In this document: one piece after another, positions 48,177 to 59,137 of the stretch | Layout of the letters: each line of letters begins with the position of its first letter | Numbering within the stretch: the stretch's first letter is position 1 | Assembly: GCA_027625915.1 (NCBI GenBank) | Contig: JANTQA010000047.1 | Location: 558,001 to 622,000 of the forward strand | DNA from: Anaeramoeba flamelloides | Taxonomy: Eukaryota; Metamonada; Anaeramoebidae | Length of the DNA: 64,000 nt | Reading direction: 5' to 3' | Notes under the pieces: generated by a model | What the model was told of the DNA's origin: nothing | Database searches by the model: none | Seen by the model: only the letters and a program-made list of their open reading frames with translations | Position numbers and translations under genes: made by a program

Positions 48177-50006
48177 TTATTTAATTTGTTCAAAAATTTT
48201 CATTAAGGAAGAAAAATATTCTCGTAATTTTATCCCACCAAGTAGTAGACTTATAATTATTGATGGGATTAAAAGAGGTGAAGACACCAAATAATAATTT
48301 GGATTTTTATTTTTGATAATTATTCTGTAGATCATGTTTGATATGAGAAAAAAGGGGAACCCTACGAGGAAAAAGATGAACAGCACCCAAAATGAGCGCG
48401 ATTCAAAGTTTATATAGCACCTTAAAACCAATAAAAAGAATATCCCAAACAAAAGAATAAACTCTGCTGCAAAAAGCGGCAAAAAGACCATTTTCCAGCT
48501 TATCACAGCGGAAAATTCAACTTTGGCAACCAACAAAGAAAACCAAATGGTGAAGCACATTGCAAACAGCAATAGGGACTGATAAAACAAGTGATTTGAG
48601 AACGACACTCTTTTCTTGATTGTTTCCTTAACATATCTCCATATGAGCGTTAAAATTATACTGACAAGACTGAGGATTGAAATAATAATGGTATAAAAAT
48701 GCGCGCCGTCTAATCGCGCAAATGCCATTATCACAAAGGACGAAAACCACGAGGCCGAAAAAACAAAGGTTTGTTGCAAGGGGGACTTTTCCTTTAAATA
48801 GATCCTTTCAAGCACAGAATCGGCAATTAGCACAGCAAGAGCAAAGTATGACGGGGACATTATCAGCGACCAATTGTAATTCAATTTCCCTTGCAGTTTT
48901 AAAATCACCATGAAGCATGCAATTGGCACGCCCAGCGTAAACAAAACACACCCAGTACACAGATTGAAAACCCTCTTACGGATTTTTGCTACTCTTTTCC
49001 GGTTGATGCGATCCTTCTCGTTAAAGATATACTTCTTTTGTGAAGACTGAACTTTTTTGATTTGCTCAACGACAATGGCCTTTGGTTGCTCTTTAATCCG
49101 TTGACAGAGATCGTAGAAATCATGATCAGACATAAATTCGTTGTCTTCGCTTAAGCCCTGTAATTGGGGCAATATCCCATTTTCCCAATAATTCTCTTCA
49201 AACTTTTGAAGCGTTGTGAAACTGTCAAGGCTAGTGCCATTATGATTAGTATTAGTATTATTATTATTATTATTATTATCCGTGATTCTATTTTTGTAGT
49301 TGTTGTGATCGAAATCGTAATTATTAAGATCGTAGGTATGATTTGTATGATGAGAATCAAAACTATTTTCGTTAGAAGATTCTTCCTCAATTTCCTTTTC
49401 GATGATAACATAACCGTTGTTGTGTTGCCTTTCTTTTTTGAACAGGGCTTTATTCATCTTTTGGTTTTGGTTTTGGCTTTTTTTTTGTTTTTGTTTTTGT
49501 TTTTGCTTTTGTTTTTGTTGTAAACGAAATAAACATTCCTTTAAACCAATCCTTCCTCGAACTAGAGTCGAACCAAAGGGATCTATTTTAATTTTCAAAA
49601 AATCAAGTATTGGGTAGTGCTCACAAAGAATTTTTTCCCAAATAATATTATCATCTGCAATTCGATTGAAGAGATTATTCACACATGAACACATACATAA
49701 AACACTTGGGCTGTCTATGTTTTTGAAAATTTCTAAAATTACTTTGAAAACAGGGTTTTTAGATCGATTGTTAATAAAAAGAAATAAAAAGTAAAGGTTT
49801 TTTTTTTTTGTTTTTTGTTTTTTGTTTTATTATTTTTATTCTTTTGAAAGATCAAAAAAAAGAGATCGTAATCAATTACACTCCTCTGGAAGATTTAAAA
49901 ATGGGTCTTTCGGTGGCGAAATTAATAATTGTTGATTTTTTGTTTTTGGGGGTTGAGAGTGAAGAAGATTTTTATAGCGAATTGTTTCAAATTTTTCAAC
50001 GTACAT
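48177..50006 (-). CDS. F-box protein with TMEM185-like multi-TM C-terminus
   Basis: Exon 1 is 50006-49880 and exon 2 is 49741-48177, with a 138-bp intron (GTAATT..TTTTCAAAG, phase 1); the product is about 563 aa. Splicing creates LPEELILEIFKNID, a textbook F-box start, continuing to NRIADDNIIWEKIL (residues ~39-78). Residues ~110-220 are low complexity, with (QK)n from a TTTTGT microsatellite, then Asn/His-rich. Residues ~300-560 contain about eight TM helices, including LQGKLNYNWSLIMSPSYFAL, which resembles the Ldg...W...f.P.w signature of TMEM185/FAM11-type proteins. The F-box would recruit a Skp1-Cullin ubiquitin ligase to a membrane; that role is inferred from domain content. The frame is intact through all low-complexity parts. 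Confidence 0.85.
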
Positions 50007-52650
50007 CGCAAACAAAAGAAACAAAAAAATTCCAAAGTTTTTTTTAAAAAAATGGTGGAGAATTGTAAAAGTGGACAATTAAAAAAACTTATGAATTTAA
50101 AAAAGCTTTAGAAAGTGTTCAGAAGTTCGGTATATTGTCTGAAAGACTTTCAAAAGTTTAAAAGACTTTTAGTCGGAATAAAAGTTCATATTGTATTTCT
50201 ATATAGAATTCTCATTGTGATAGCAGAGAGTATTTGTTTTGTTAGATTTTATTGTTTTTTGGTTACATTTGAGAAGTTTAGATGGTACTTTGTAATTACT
50301 TTATATCTTTTTCAAACTTATAATGATATCTTCTTCAATGTTATAGTTATTAAGGTCAAAAATAATTGTTCGAAAATGGAAAAATATAAATTTTTATTTT
50401 TTATGAGTTACTAATAATAATCAAAAAGGAATCGATGTGTGATTAAAGACATATAACCAAAAATCAATAATCAAAAAGATGAGGACATTTTTATAAAAAA
50501 TTGCCAAAAAGAGACACTCAATTTCCAATATATTTGGTTAGAATATATAATTTTGAAAACAACTGTATTAGTTTTGAAGTTACTGATCTATGGATCATTT
50601 TGAGATCTTGAAGATTTTTTTTTAATATTTTCCAGTTTTAATTAAGTTATTTTTTTCTCAAGAATGATATAAAATCATTACTTTGCCAAATATAGAGAGA
50701 TTTAAAATCTAACAACAAATTAGATTAAATGGAATTTAATTGATTTTGTACTGAAAGAAAATCATTTGTTTTAAATTGAAGAAATTAAAGATATTGGAAA
50801 TTTATCAAAATTAGAACTAATAATTTTTCGTTAAAATTTGGATTTTTCAAAATTGAGAAAGCTTTTTTTAATTGAATTTATTTGCTAATGAGATCCGAAA
50901 AGAATTTTTTATTTAATTGGATATTTTGCCAATGGAGATCTTATAGATTTTTTTTTATTTAAATTTTGTAATTGAGAATTTTTGGGGACTTTATTTTTAA
51001 TAAAGGACCAGTACCCGATGGAAAAAGGGCAAATTTACAATGTAATTTATTGGTGATATTTTCCACTTACAAATTTTGGATACTACAAGTATCTAAAAAT
51101 TCATATCTACCCAGGTACTCAGAAAAGAATATTTTTTTCGTGAGATCAATTTTTTTGTTTCCATTTTTTATGAAAAATAAAAATACAAAATTCATTTTAT
51201 TTCTTACTAATAAATTGAGATTTTACCTTATTTATGAAACTCATCATCATTATTACTCAAAAAAATTCTTTGTTTTCAGGGATATAAATGTTAAGATTTT
51301 TTTTTCTTTTTTAAGATAAATCTATTGGTTTACCAAAAAATTAATTTATTTGACAGATTGAATAATATTTAGATTGAATCAAGGAGAAAAATTATATATA
51401 TTAAATTTTTAAAGTTATTTACAAATTTTTCTTTGAAACTGTATTTTTGTTAAAAGTTGAAAATCAATTTTTGGAAAATAAAATTTTCTTCTAGGATATT
51501 TCAGAATTGAGTAATTTTATCCTTCAATTTCAAAATCAATTTTCTTCTGCCAAAAATGAATTGAATTGTTATTATGATTCCTCTGAATAAGACCAAATAA
51601 TTTGTAAAAAAAATTATTCAAAATTCAAAATTATTTGATAATTTTTTTTTCATCCTTTAAAAACCAGAAAACGACCTTTTTCAAAACTTTAAAAAAAGAA
51701 AACTTTTTATCCTTAATAGATCTCAATATAATTGAGAAAATTATGTTAAGCTTTTATCAAATATTCATTTATTTAATTCCCCCCAATACCACAATTAGTT
51801 TTATTGATTGTGATTTGAATTGAAATATTAATTATTAAAAAGAATAAACAAAACAAATTTTTTTTTTTAGAAATTGATACTTTATAACATAAAACTAAAA
51901 ATATGATAAACCATTTTCAACAAAAAACTTAATTGTTAATAAAAATAATAGGTTATTTTTTTTTTGGTTTTGTTGAAAAAATGTGAAATTTATATTTCAA
52001 AAAATAGACTCAAATTAATAAATTGTTCAGATGGGGTTAAAGCATACAATTTCATAAATTAAAAATTAAAAATTACAAAAAAAAAAATTTTAGATCTTTA
52101 CAAGATTTATATTTACAAAAAATACTGCCCCGTTAATACTATTGACTTTTTTTCCAAATTGAGAATACCTTTTTAATATTTTAACTTAATGGATTTTTTG
52201 ATCTATGATTTAATTAATCAGGAATTATTTTTTTTTTTAGTTATTTGAATTTTGTCAGACAAAAAAAGTGCATTTTTACTCTAAATTTTTTTTGTTGCAA
52301 GTTAGTTCTTGAGTCTGAAGAAAATTCATGATAGATGACTAGAACGTTAAGAATAGAAATTAATTTGTTAATATTTTCAAATTGTGTTTTATCATTTTTT
52401 TCTCTTTGAACTTCAATTACAAACCTTTTGTTCGTATATATATATATTATATTTACAATAAATAATACAATATTTATTTAAGGGTTGTGGGTTATGTTTA
52501 TTTTTTGGATCAATTTCCCAATATTGTTCTTAACTTTGGAAAAAGATTTAGAATTTGTGACAAAAAAATTAATTCGTACACAAGTTGCGATAGGGAATTT
52601 TGAAAAAAATAGAGTTTTTTCAATTTAAGAGATCAATAAAGTTATACATA
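50007..52650. other. Noncoding A+T-rich region
   Basis: No supportable gene; ORFs such as 50115-50414 and 50972-51319 are Phe/Ile/Lys-rich without domains. A (TA)n tract lies near 52436-52448. Confidence 0.55.
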
Positions 52651-53542
52651 AACTCAATTCCAAAAATTGGGTCACACCTTCAAAATCAATTTAATTCCAA
52701 GAAAAGTGATAAATAACTCTTAAATAGAAACATTAGATATTAACAATCAATGTAAATAATTTTAAAGTTAATTATCTATCATTTTTTTTCATTATTTTTT
52801 GATTTTTGATTTTCAATAATTTTTTTGATATTTTTGGATTCTTTTTTTTTCAAAACTTTTCGAAAATCTCAAAATCACTTTAAAATGAAATTTAAAAGTT
52901 TTCATTCTGATCACAAAAAAAAATTTTTTTTTTCTCTCAAAAAGAAAAAAGATTCTTTTTTTATCGAGAAAAAATTTTTTTGAAAAAAAAACATGATATG
53001 GTGTGCTAGGACACATGGCCTACAAACAGACCTTATTATTATTAATGGAAGTGTGAATACTGAATGTATTATTAATGATATTATCAAAAAAATCAAAGGA
53101 AATTCAACTCGCTAATTCAGAATATAGTGAGTTGAAATGGATTTTCCAAAAGGATGGAGCTTGTCCACATACCTCAAAAAAAACTCAAACTTACTTAAAT
53201 CGGGGATGTAATGTTCTGGACCCTTGACCCCCAATTCCACAAATTTAAATCCAATTGTGAATTTATAGATACTCAGCTGAAAAATTGTAACCAAAAAACG
53301 AAGAAGAATTTATTAAAATTTTCACTAATGTAAACTCTTTTTCAAAAATTGTGACTCACCTGAAATAATAAATTGAAAAAAAAAATTTATCCTTTAGTAT
53401 TCAAGAACAATTAATAACTCAATATGATTTGTAATTCACTTTTAAGTCATTCTAAATCTATAAAAGCCTGATATATTAAAAAATTAAAAAAAATAAAACC
53501 AAAAACTAAAAAAAAGTGAGTCACAATTTTTGAAATGAGCAT
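52651..53542 (+). mobile_element. Tc1/mariner-family transposon relic
   Basis: The ends form an imperfect ~25-bp inverted repeat (AACTCAATTCCAAAAATTGG at the left; its counterpart gtgagtcacaatttttgaaa at 53516-53535), TA-flanked. The plus strand from ~52995 encodes transposase scraps: IIINGSVNTECIINDII, WIFQKDGACPHTSKKTQ and PNSTNLNPIVNL. These correspond to the DDE_3 motifs (f.dG..n...Y...l), (F.QD.a..Ht...t) and (W.p.SPDLNPIENlW) of Tc1-like enzymes. The first half of the transposase is missing and the rest is frame-broken, with key residues replaced (QD is QKD, SPD is STN). This is an old, dead, internally deleted copy. Confidence 0.6.
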
Positions 53543-53694
53543 TACCCATTTTTTTATTACTGAACTTTCACTGAAAAAAAGTTGAACAACAATATTTTTT
53601 ATGAATAATTAAATCCATTTACAAAGACACTACATAGCCCCAATTTTCTTAGTGATTATTTGTCTTTTCGAAGATCTCTTTTTTTTCCACATGA

Positions 53695-53700
<6 letters not shown>

Positions 53701-53767
<67 letters not shown>
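53701..53767. repeat. Uninterrupted poly-A tract, ~67 nt
   Basis: About 67 consecutive A residues, the longest homopolymer in the window. The open frames on either strand across it are artefacts. Confidence 0.95.
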
Positions 53768-53772
<5 letters not shown>

Positions 53773-54057
53773 AAAAGCAAAACGAAAATTTGAAAAATTA
53801 GAAAAAATGATTCTGATCCAAAAATTTGAAAATAATTATTGTTAAGAATACTGGAATAAACCCTCAAAACAACTCCCATTAACATTATAAAGTGAGTCAA
53901 AATTTATGAAAAATAGTTTATGAAATACTTTGAGTTGGGAAACCTAAGATAATTAGTAAACTCTATATTTAAAAGGATAGATTTAGTTATCAAAAGATAA
54001 ACCAAATCTATTAATAGTTTTTATTAATTTTTCTTTCAATAAAAATGGATTTTTTGT

Positions 54058-54672
54058 TAACCGTGTTCCAAAAATAGGGGTACACTTTTTTTTATTTTTT
54101 CTTTTTTATTTTTCGAATTGAATTTTAATTTTACTATAAAATATATAAATAGTATTAATTAAATATTTTCGGGTCTTTTATTATTATAATGGCAAAATAT
54201 CATGTATTTTGGAGTATATTTTTATTAATGTAATTTTTTTTTGTGTCCCATTTTTTGGAATTGAGTTTACAATTGGAAAATTATTTAATTTCAAATTTGG
54301 TCAAATTCTCTTTTTTTTTCAAAATATTCAATTCTATTGAAATATATTGACTTTAGGGATTTAAAACCCCCCTTATGGGTAGCTTATGTAATTTTAGGGT
54401 ATGTTAATGTAGGCTTGGGTGGTTTGAATGGTATACTGAAAATTTTGGTAAGGATTTTGAAAAAAATAATAATTAAGATACTGATTTTGAGTTTTTTGGT
54501 TTTATATTTTTTTTTGTTTTATTTAGATAAAAATGATTACTTAGAAAAACATTAATACGAGTCACTTAAATGTGGTTTTTTATTAAACTTAAAAAAATAC
54601 AATAAATAGAGTTTTATTTTTTAACTATTTTTGATTTTGGGTGTTCCCTAATTTTTGGATGGGGCTTAGTAA
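54058..54672. mobile_element. Mariner-type non-autonomous element, copy X
   Basis: The left end AACCGTGTTCCAAAAATAGG (54060) pairs with the right end ggtgttccctaatttttgga (54641-54660). The right half (54480-54672) is about three-quarters identical to 56090-56272. A second inward-facing end at 54242-54269 suggests a nested or composite structure. No transposase coding seen. Confidence 0.5.
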
Positions 54673-55329
54673 CCATTAATTTTAAAGTACTAATAACACT
54701 CTTAATGCCAATTATTTCTCTTTAAATATAAAACCCTTTATTATTGCTTGATGTTTTCTAGGAATTCAGAATATAGGAGAAAAGAAAAAAATAAAAATAA
54801 CTCTAGTTTTACTCAAATAATATAGCTTAGACTTGGTAAAAATACTGTTTAAAAATAATAAAACAATATCCCCCCTTTTAGAAAGCTTGCTCAAATTAAA
54901 TATAAAAGAAATGGATAACTTACAACTCAATATTTTAGTGATAACTTTAAATTTGAATTATTTAACATTTCAAAAAAATAAAAGGCAAAAATTTCAATTT
55001 TTTCAAAAAAATAGCATGAATAGTTGAAAAACAATTTGAATTAAAAAAATGAAAAAATAATAATAAAAATTTCAATAACTTTTAATATAATGACCATCTT
55101 TATTAAAAATTTCTTAAAATATCAATATTTAACTTTTAAAATTGATTTGAACCCATGTATAAACTTTTATACCAGATTAGAGGTTATATTGAAACAAGAA
55201 GAACAACTATAAGTACTTTTTTTTTATTTCAAACAAAGAATTTACCTATAAGTCTTTTTGACCCCTATTTATTATGTAATTTTTATTTTTGTTATGTTTT
55301 CTCACAAAATTAAGATTTAGAACAAGAAA

Positions 55330-56580
55330 AAGCTAAAAAATATTATTATGTATTGGGTTTAAATTCATCTTATTTTAATTTTTATCAGATCAATCTTCTT
55401 CTTGGTAGTTTTTTTAATAGTGACTTTGTATTAGTTAAAAAATGAATTTATTTATTTATTCCGAAATCTGAATTGAGGAATAGAAGACGAATAAATACAT
55501 AAATGTGATTTCTTATTGTTTCTTGCTTTATTGATAAAATCCTAATTTTTTATCAACACTGGTACTTTTACTAGGAGCACGATAAGAGAAAGGTTACTTC
55601 GAAATATATTTGATGTATTTTGAATATTTTTTTGTATTTGAAAAAAAATCAAGGAAGTGATTAGGGTGTAGAAAATTTAACTGAAAAAATAGAAATTTTT
55701 TTTTCAAATTTTAGTAAATTAACATCCCCAATAGTAAACTAGATTCCAAAAATTTGGACACAGTTTAAACAGTGAAAAAATCATCATTACTGCACTTTAA
55801 ATTCAAATTGGAAAGAATTTTGATTTTACAAACTATTTCATTTTTTGTCTTTTTTGTTTTGTTTTGTTTTCATTTCCTTTTTTCCAGTTACGTAATCTGT
55901 TTGGTTAGATCTCGAATTTTTTTTTCAATGGTTGATAGAAGGGTTAGTGTTGAGTTTGTTTAATAGAAAAATCACATACAATTGGTAGATGGTATCTATT
56001 CATTTGATCGATCAACAATTGTTGGTGAAATTTCAACAAATTTACCAATACATTTTTTGTTCCGCTCGTTTCATCATTTTGGATACATGGATTTTTATTT
56101 TTGAGTTTTATATTTTTTTCATTTGTTTGGATTAAAATGATTACTTAATAAAACATTAATACTGTATAACTTAAATGTTGTTTTATATTAGGTTTGGAAA
56201 AATATAATAAATTGGGTTTTATTTTGCCTATTTTTGATTTTGGGTGTGTCCAAATTTTTGGAACGGGGTTTATATTAAATAAATGTACTGTAATATAATA
56301 AGTTAAATATACTTTCAAGTTTCCGGACTATGTGATGACATACCAAGAATGAAACATAGTTAATAAAAAAATCAGAATTTTATCAATAAAGCAAGAAACA
56401 ATAAGAAATCATTTTTGTATATTTATTCGTCTTACATTCCTCAATTCAGATTACGAAAAAAATATCTTAATTCTTTTTTTAACTACTGCAAACCCATTAT
56501 TAAAATTAATACCAAATAGAAGATTGATCAACTAAGAACCAAAATAACATGAACTTATACTAAATACAAGATAATATTTT
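55330..56580. repeat. Large fold-back: ~230-bp inverted arms enclosing a mariner-type element
   Basis: Left arm about 55330-55565 and right arm about 56340-56580 are reverse complements at roughly 85-90% by eye (best block: 55478-55545 against 56372-56452, including ctgaattgaggaat and cttattgtttcttgctttat). The ~780 bp between them contains the mariner-type element 55735-56272. Confidence 0.65.
55735..56272. mobile_element. Mariner-type non-autonomous element, copy Y (~540 bp)
   Basis: Ends TAAACTAGATTCCAAAAATT..ggacaca (55735-55762) and its inverse at 56245-56272, with a perfect core CCAAAAATTTGGACACA. Related to 54058-54672. No coding capacity. Confidence 0.65.
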
Positions 56581-56841
56581 TTTCTGTTTGACGGGATTGT
56601 AAACATTAAACCTCACTTATAATTCTTTAAAAACAAAAAAAGGCTAATTTTATCCAATTAGTTTTTCATTTAAATCAGGTATTCTTATGAAAGTGTTAAC
56701 AATTCAGACAATATAATACTTTCCGCATAAATCAATACCAATCTTTATATTTTATATATTAGGGGTTTTGAGGATATCTATTCTTCAGTCACGATAAAGT
56801 TCTAAAATCACGATTATTTTTATAAAATTGTGATATAGTCT

Positions 56842-57229
56842 TTCCAAGGCTACCGTGAATTTTTATATGAATCAAATTTTGATGTTGATATAGATTTTTC
56901 AAAAGTTGGATATGAGGATAAGAAAGCTCATATTGAAAAAAAAATTTCCTAAATGAGCTGATATTCAAGAATTTTTTCTGATACAAGAAAAATTAATTTT
57001 CAAATCCCTAAATTGCTTCAAACCTGGAAAATCTGTTGAGATGCCACTTAAAAGTTTCTATTGAAATATCGAAAATATTTTTGATCTTATTACAAGAAAA
57101 TCTTTGAAATAAGTTCATTTGTGAAAATTTTTTTTCAATATGAGCTTTCTTATCCTCATATCCAACTTTTGAAAAATCTATATCAACATCAAAATTTGAT
57201 TCATATAAAAATTCACGGTAGCCTTGGAA
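56842..57229. repeat. Fold-back with ~106-bp nearly perfect inverted arms
   Basis: Bases 56842-56947 and 57124-57229 are reverse complements with a single difference in an A/T-run length. The ~176-bp centre continues as a weaker inverted match. Outside TTCCAAGG the flanks are unrelated, which fixes the boundaries. Confidence 0.8.
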
Positions 57230-57593
57230 CAGTTGTATTTTAGAAACTAGTGTTATTGAATATTATCGCTATAATATTAAAAAAGCGTAATAAACGACAA
57301 AATATTACCATCAAAAAGTAATTGTGAGATAATTGTTGATGGGTTTTTGGGCTAATTGAGAAATATTTTGAAAAGAAAAATTTTTTGATAAAAAAATAGA
57401 TTCTGTGATTAAAAAGTTATTCTTTGAAAAAATTAACAAAAAAGATTCTTGGTTCAATCAAAGATCAGATCAAAGAGTTTTATTGTCTTCTCTTTTGATT
57501 TGGTTGACATTTTGATTCATCTTTGAGATCAACAAACGAAATAACTGAAGATAAATAAATATTTTCTCACTAAGTGTGGTGTTTTAAATTGTG

Positions 57594-58609
57594 TTGAATA
57601 AAAAAGAGCTTCTAAAACAACCAACCCTTCAAAGGTTATTTAAAGAATGTGTTCTTGGGTTAAAACATTTCCAATGCTATGAGAAAGCTGAAAGGAGTTG
57701 TCTGGCTTTCAAAAAGATTTCACAAGAATTTAACCTCATTATCACCAATTATTTAGATTTTTTAAGATATATGTTTTCTTCTTCTTCTTCTTCTTCTTCT
57801 TCTTCATATTTTTATATTGGGCAGAGTGCACGACTCGAGCATAAATGGTTTTTGTTTTATCGATCACCAATCTGAAAGAAAATTACTCATTATTATTTTT
57901 AGTTATTTAGCTTGTGAAGGTAACAACTTCAGTTTAAAAAAAAACACATATATTTTATTTTCGGGTATAGAGTTAGAATTGATTATTAGTAGTATGATCA
58001 AAAAATTTTTTTGAGATTTTTTACTTTTTTTAAAAAAAAAAACCAAAACAAAACAATTTTTTGTTACAATACAAAAAAACTCATTTTGTTAATAAAATTT
58101 TTCGGTCTTTCAAAACTTTTGAACACTTGAAGATAATTCACAAATCCTGTAAACACTTTCTACCGTTTTTAAATGGGAAAACCGTTATAAAAGTCTCCGG
58201 AAAAGTGTTAAAAGTCAAGAAATTTTTTTCGACTGATTTCAAAAATAGATTGTTTTATTTTATCTCTATAAGGTTAAATATCATGATTTTTTGATTTTTT
58301 GTGGATAAATTGTTAGTATGATGATAATATATATTCTCATCAAAACCTCTATTTTTCATAAATCAGTATTTGTAACCAAACAACAAAAAAAACTCAAAAA
58401 TTATCTATATTGATAAAACAATTTATTTTACTCTTTGGAAAAAAGATTTTCTTCACCCCAGTGATCCCAAAGGCTATTATTTTGAACTTCTACACCTTAA
58501 ATCACTTGGGATGACTCCAACCTTAACCTTGAATCTCAAAATAAATTTTTTGTATTTCATCAAAGGTTTTTACTTAAATTTCTTTTCTCTTGACACCAAC
58601 GTATCTTAG
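57594..58609 (+). CDS. Unrecognised gene, four open segments, structure unresolved
   Basis: Four successive plus-strand segments have protein-like composition: 57594-57800 (KELLKQPTLQRLFKECVLG), ~57810-58013 (RVHDSSINGFCFIDHQSERK), 58064-58290 (HKSCKHFLPFLNGKTVIKV) and ~58379-58609 (HPSDPKGYYFELLHLKS, ending NVS-stop). Segment 1 has no upstream ATG before an in-frame stop, so a 5' exon is probably missing. Segments 1 and 2 change frame at a (TTC)n microsatellite; segments 3 and 4 share a frame but are separated by stops, with donor AAG/GTTAAA at 58272 and acceptor candidates to 58366. I do not recognise a family. It could be a real multi-exon gene or a recent pseudogene. Confidence 0.45.
57775..57806. 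repeat. (TTC)n microsatellite
   Basis: About ten TTC units, read as poly-Ser in the frame of segment 1 of the surrounding gene. Confidence 0.9.
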
Positions 58610-59137
58610 CTGAAATAAAAACGATACAACAAAAAAAAAAAGCAAAATTAACAGAAAAATTACCCTTTTCAGAATGGTAATGAAAACTATCCTTTCAACT
58701 AATCAATTACAAAAAGAAAAAACACAAAAAAATTTGCAAAAAAAACTTTTGAAAACCATATCATTCTTCATCTTTCTTGTCTTTTTTAATGGGGTTTCAT
58801 GAAAAACAATAAATCAATCCAAAATGTACATACTGGGCAACACAATTAACTCAAACCTACCAAATGTTCGTACAAATTTAATAAGTTTCAGATCAAAATT
58901 AACGATTTGGACTGTTTTTGCTTCAAATTTGTGAGTTTGTAATTCTTGATAACCAATCTGGCAAAGGAAAAAAGAAGAAAAAATTTTCCACTAATAGTTC
59001 TTTTCAATCCTCCGATAATTTCACTCAAAACTTTACAAACTGAAAGAAATTTTACACCACATATGAACTTAAAAACTTATTTACTCCAGAAAAAATTTAT
59101 TTTTTTTAATTACTTCCACTTTCAATTTGTATTGCTA
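58610..59137. other. Intergenic between the 57.6 kb gene and the VWA gene
   Basis: No supportable gene. It ends directly at the start codon proposed for the VWA protein. Confidence 0.5.

Noticed and set aside
53649-53900. Poly-Phe / poly-Lys ORFs across the 67-nt A tract
   Set aside because: Homopolymer artefacts without other content.
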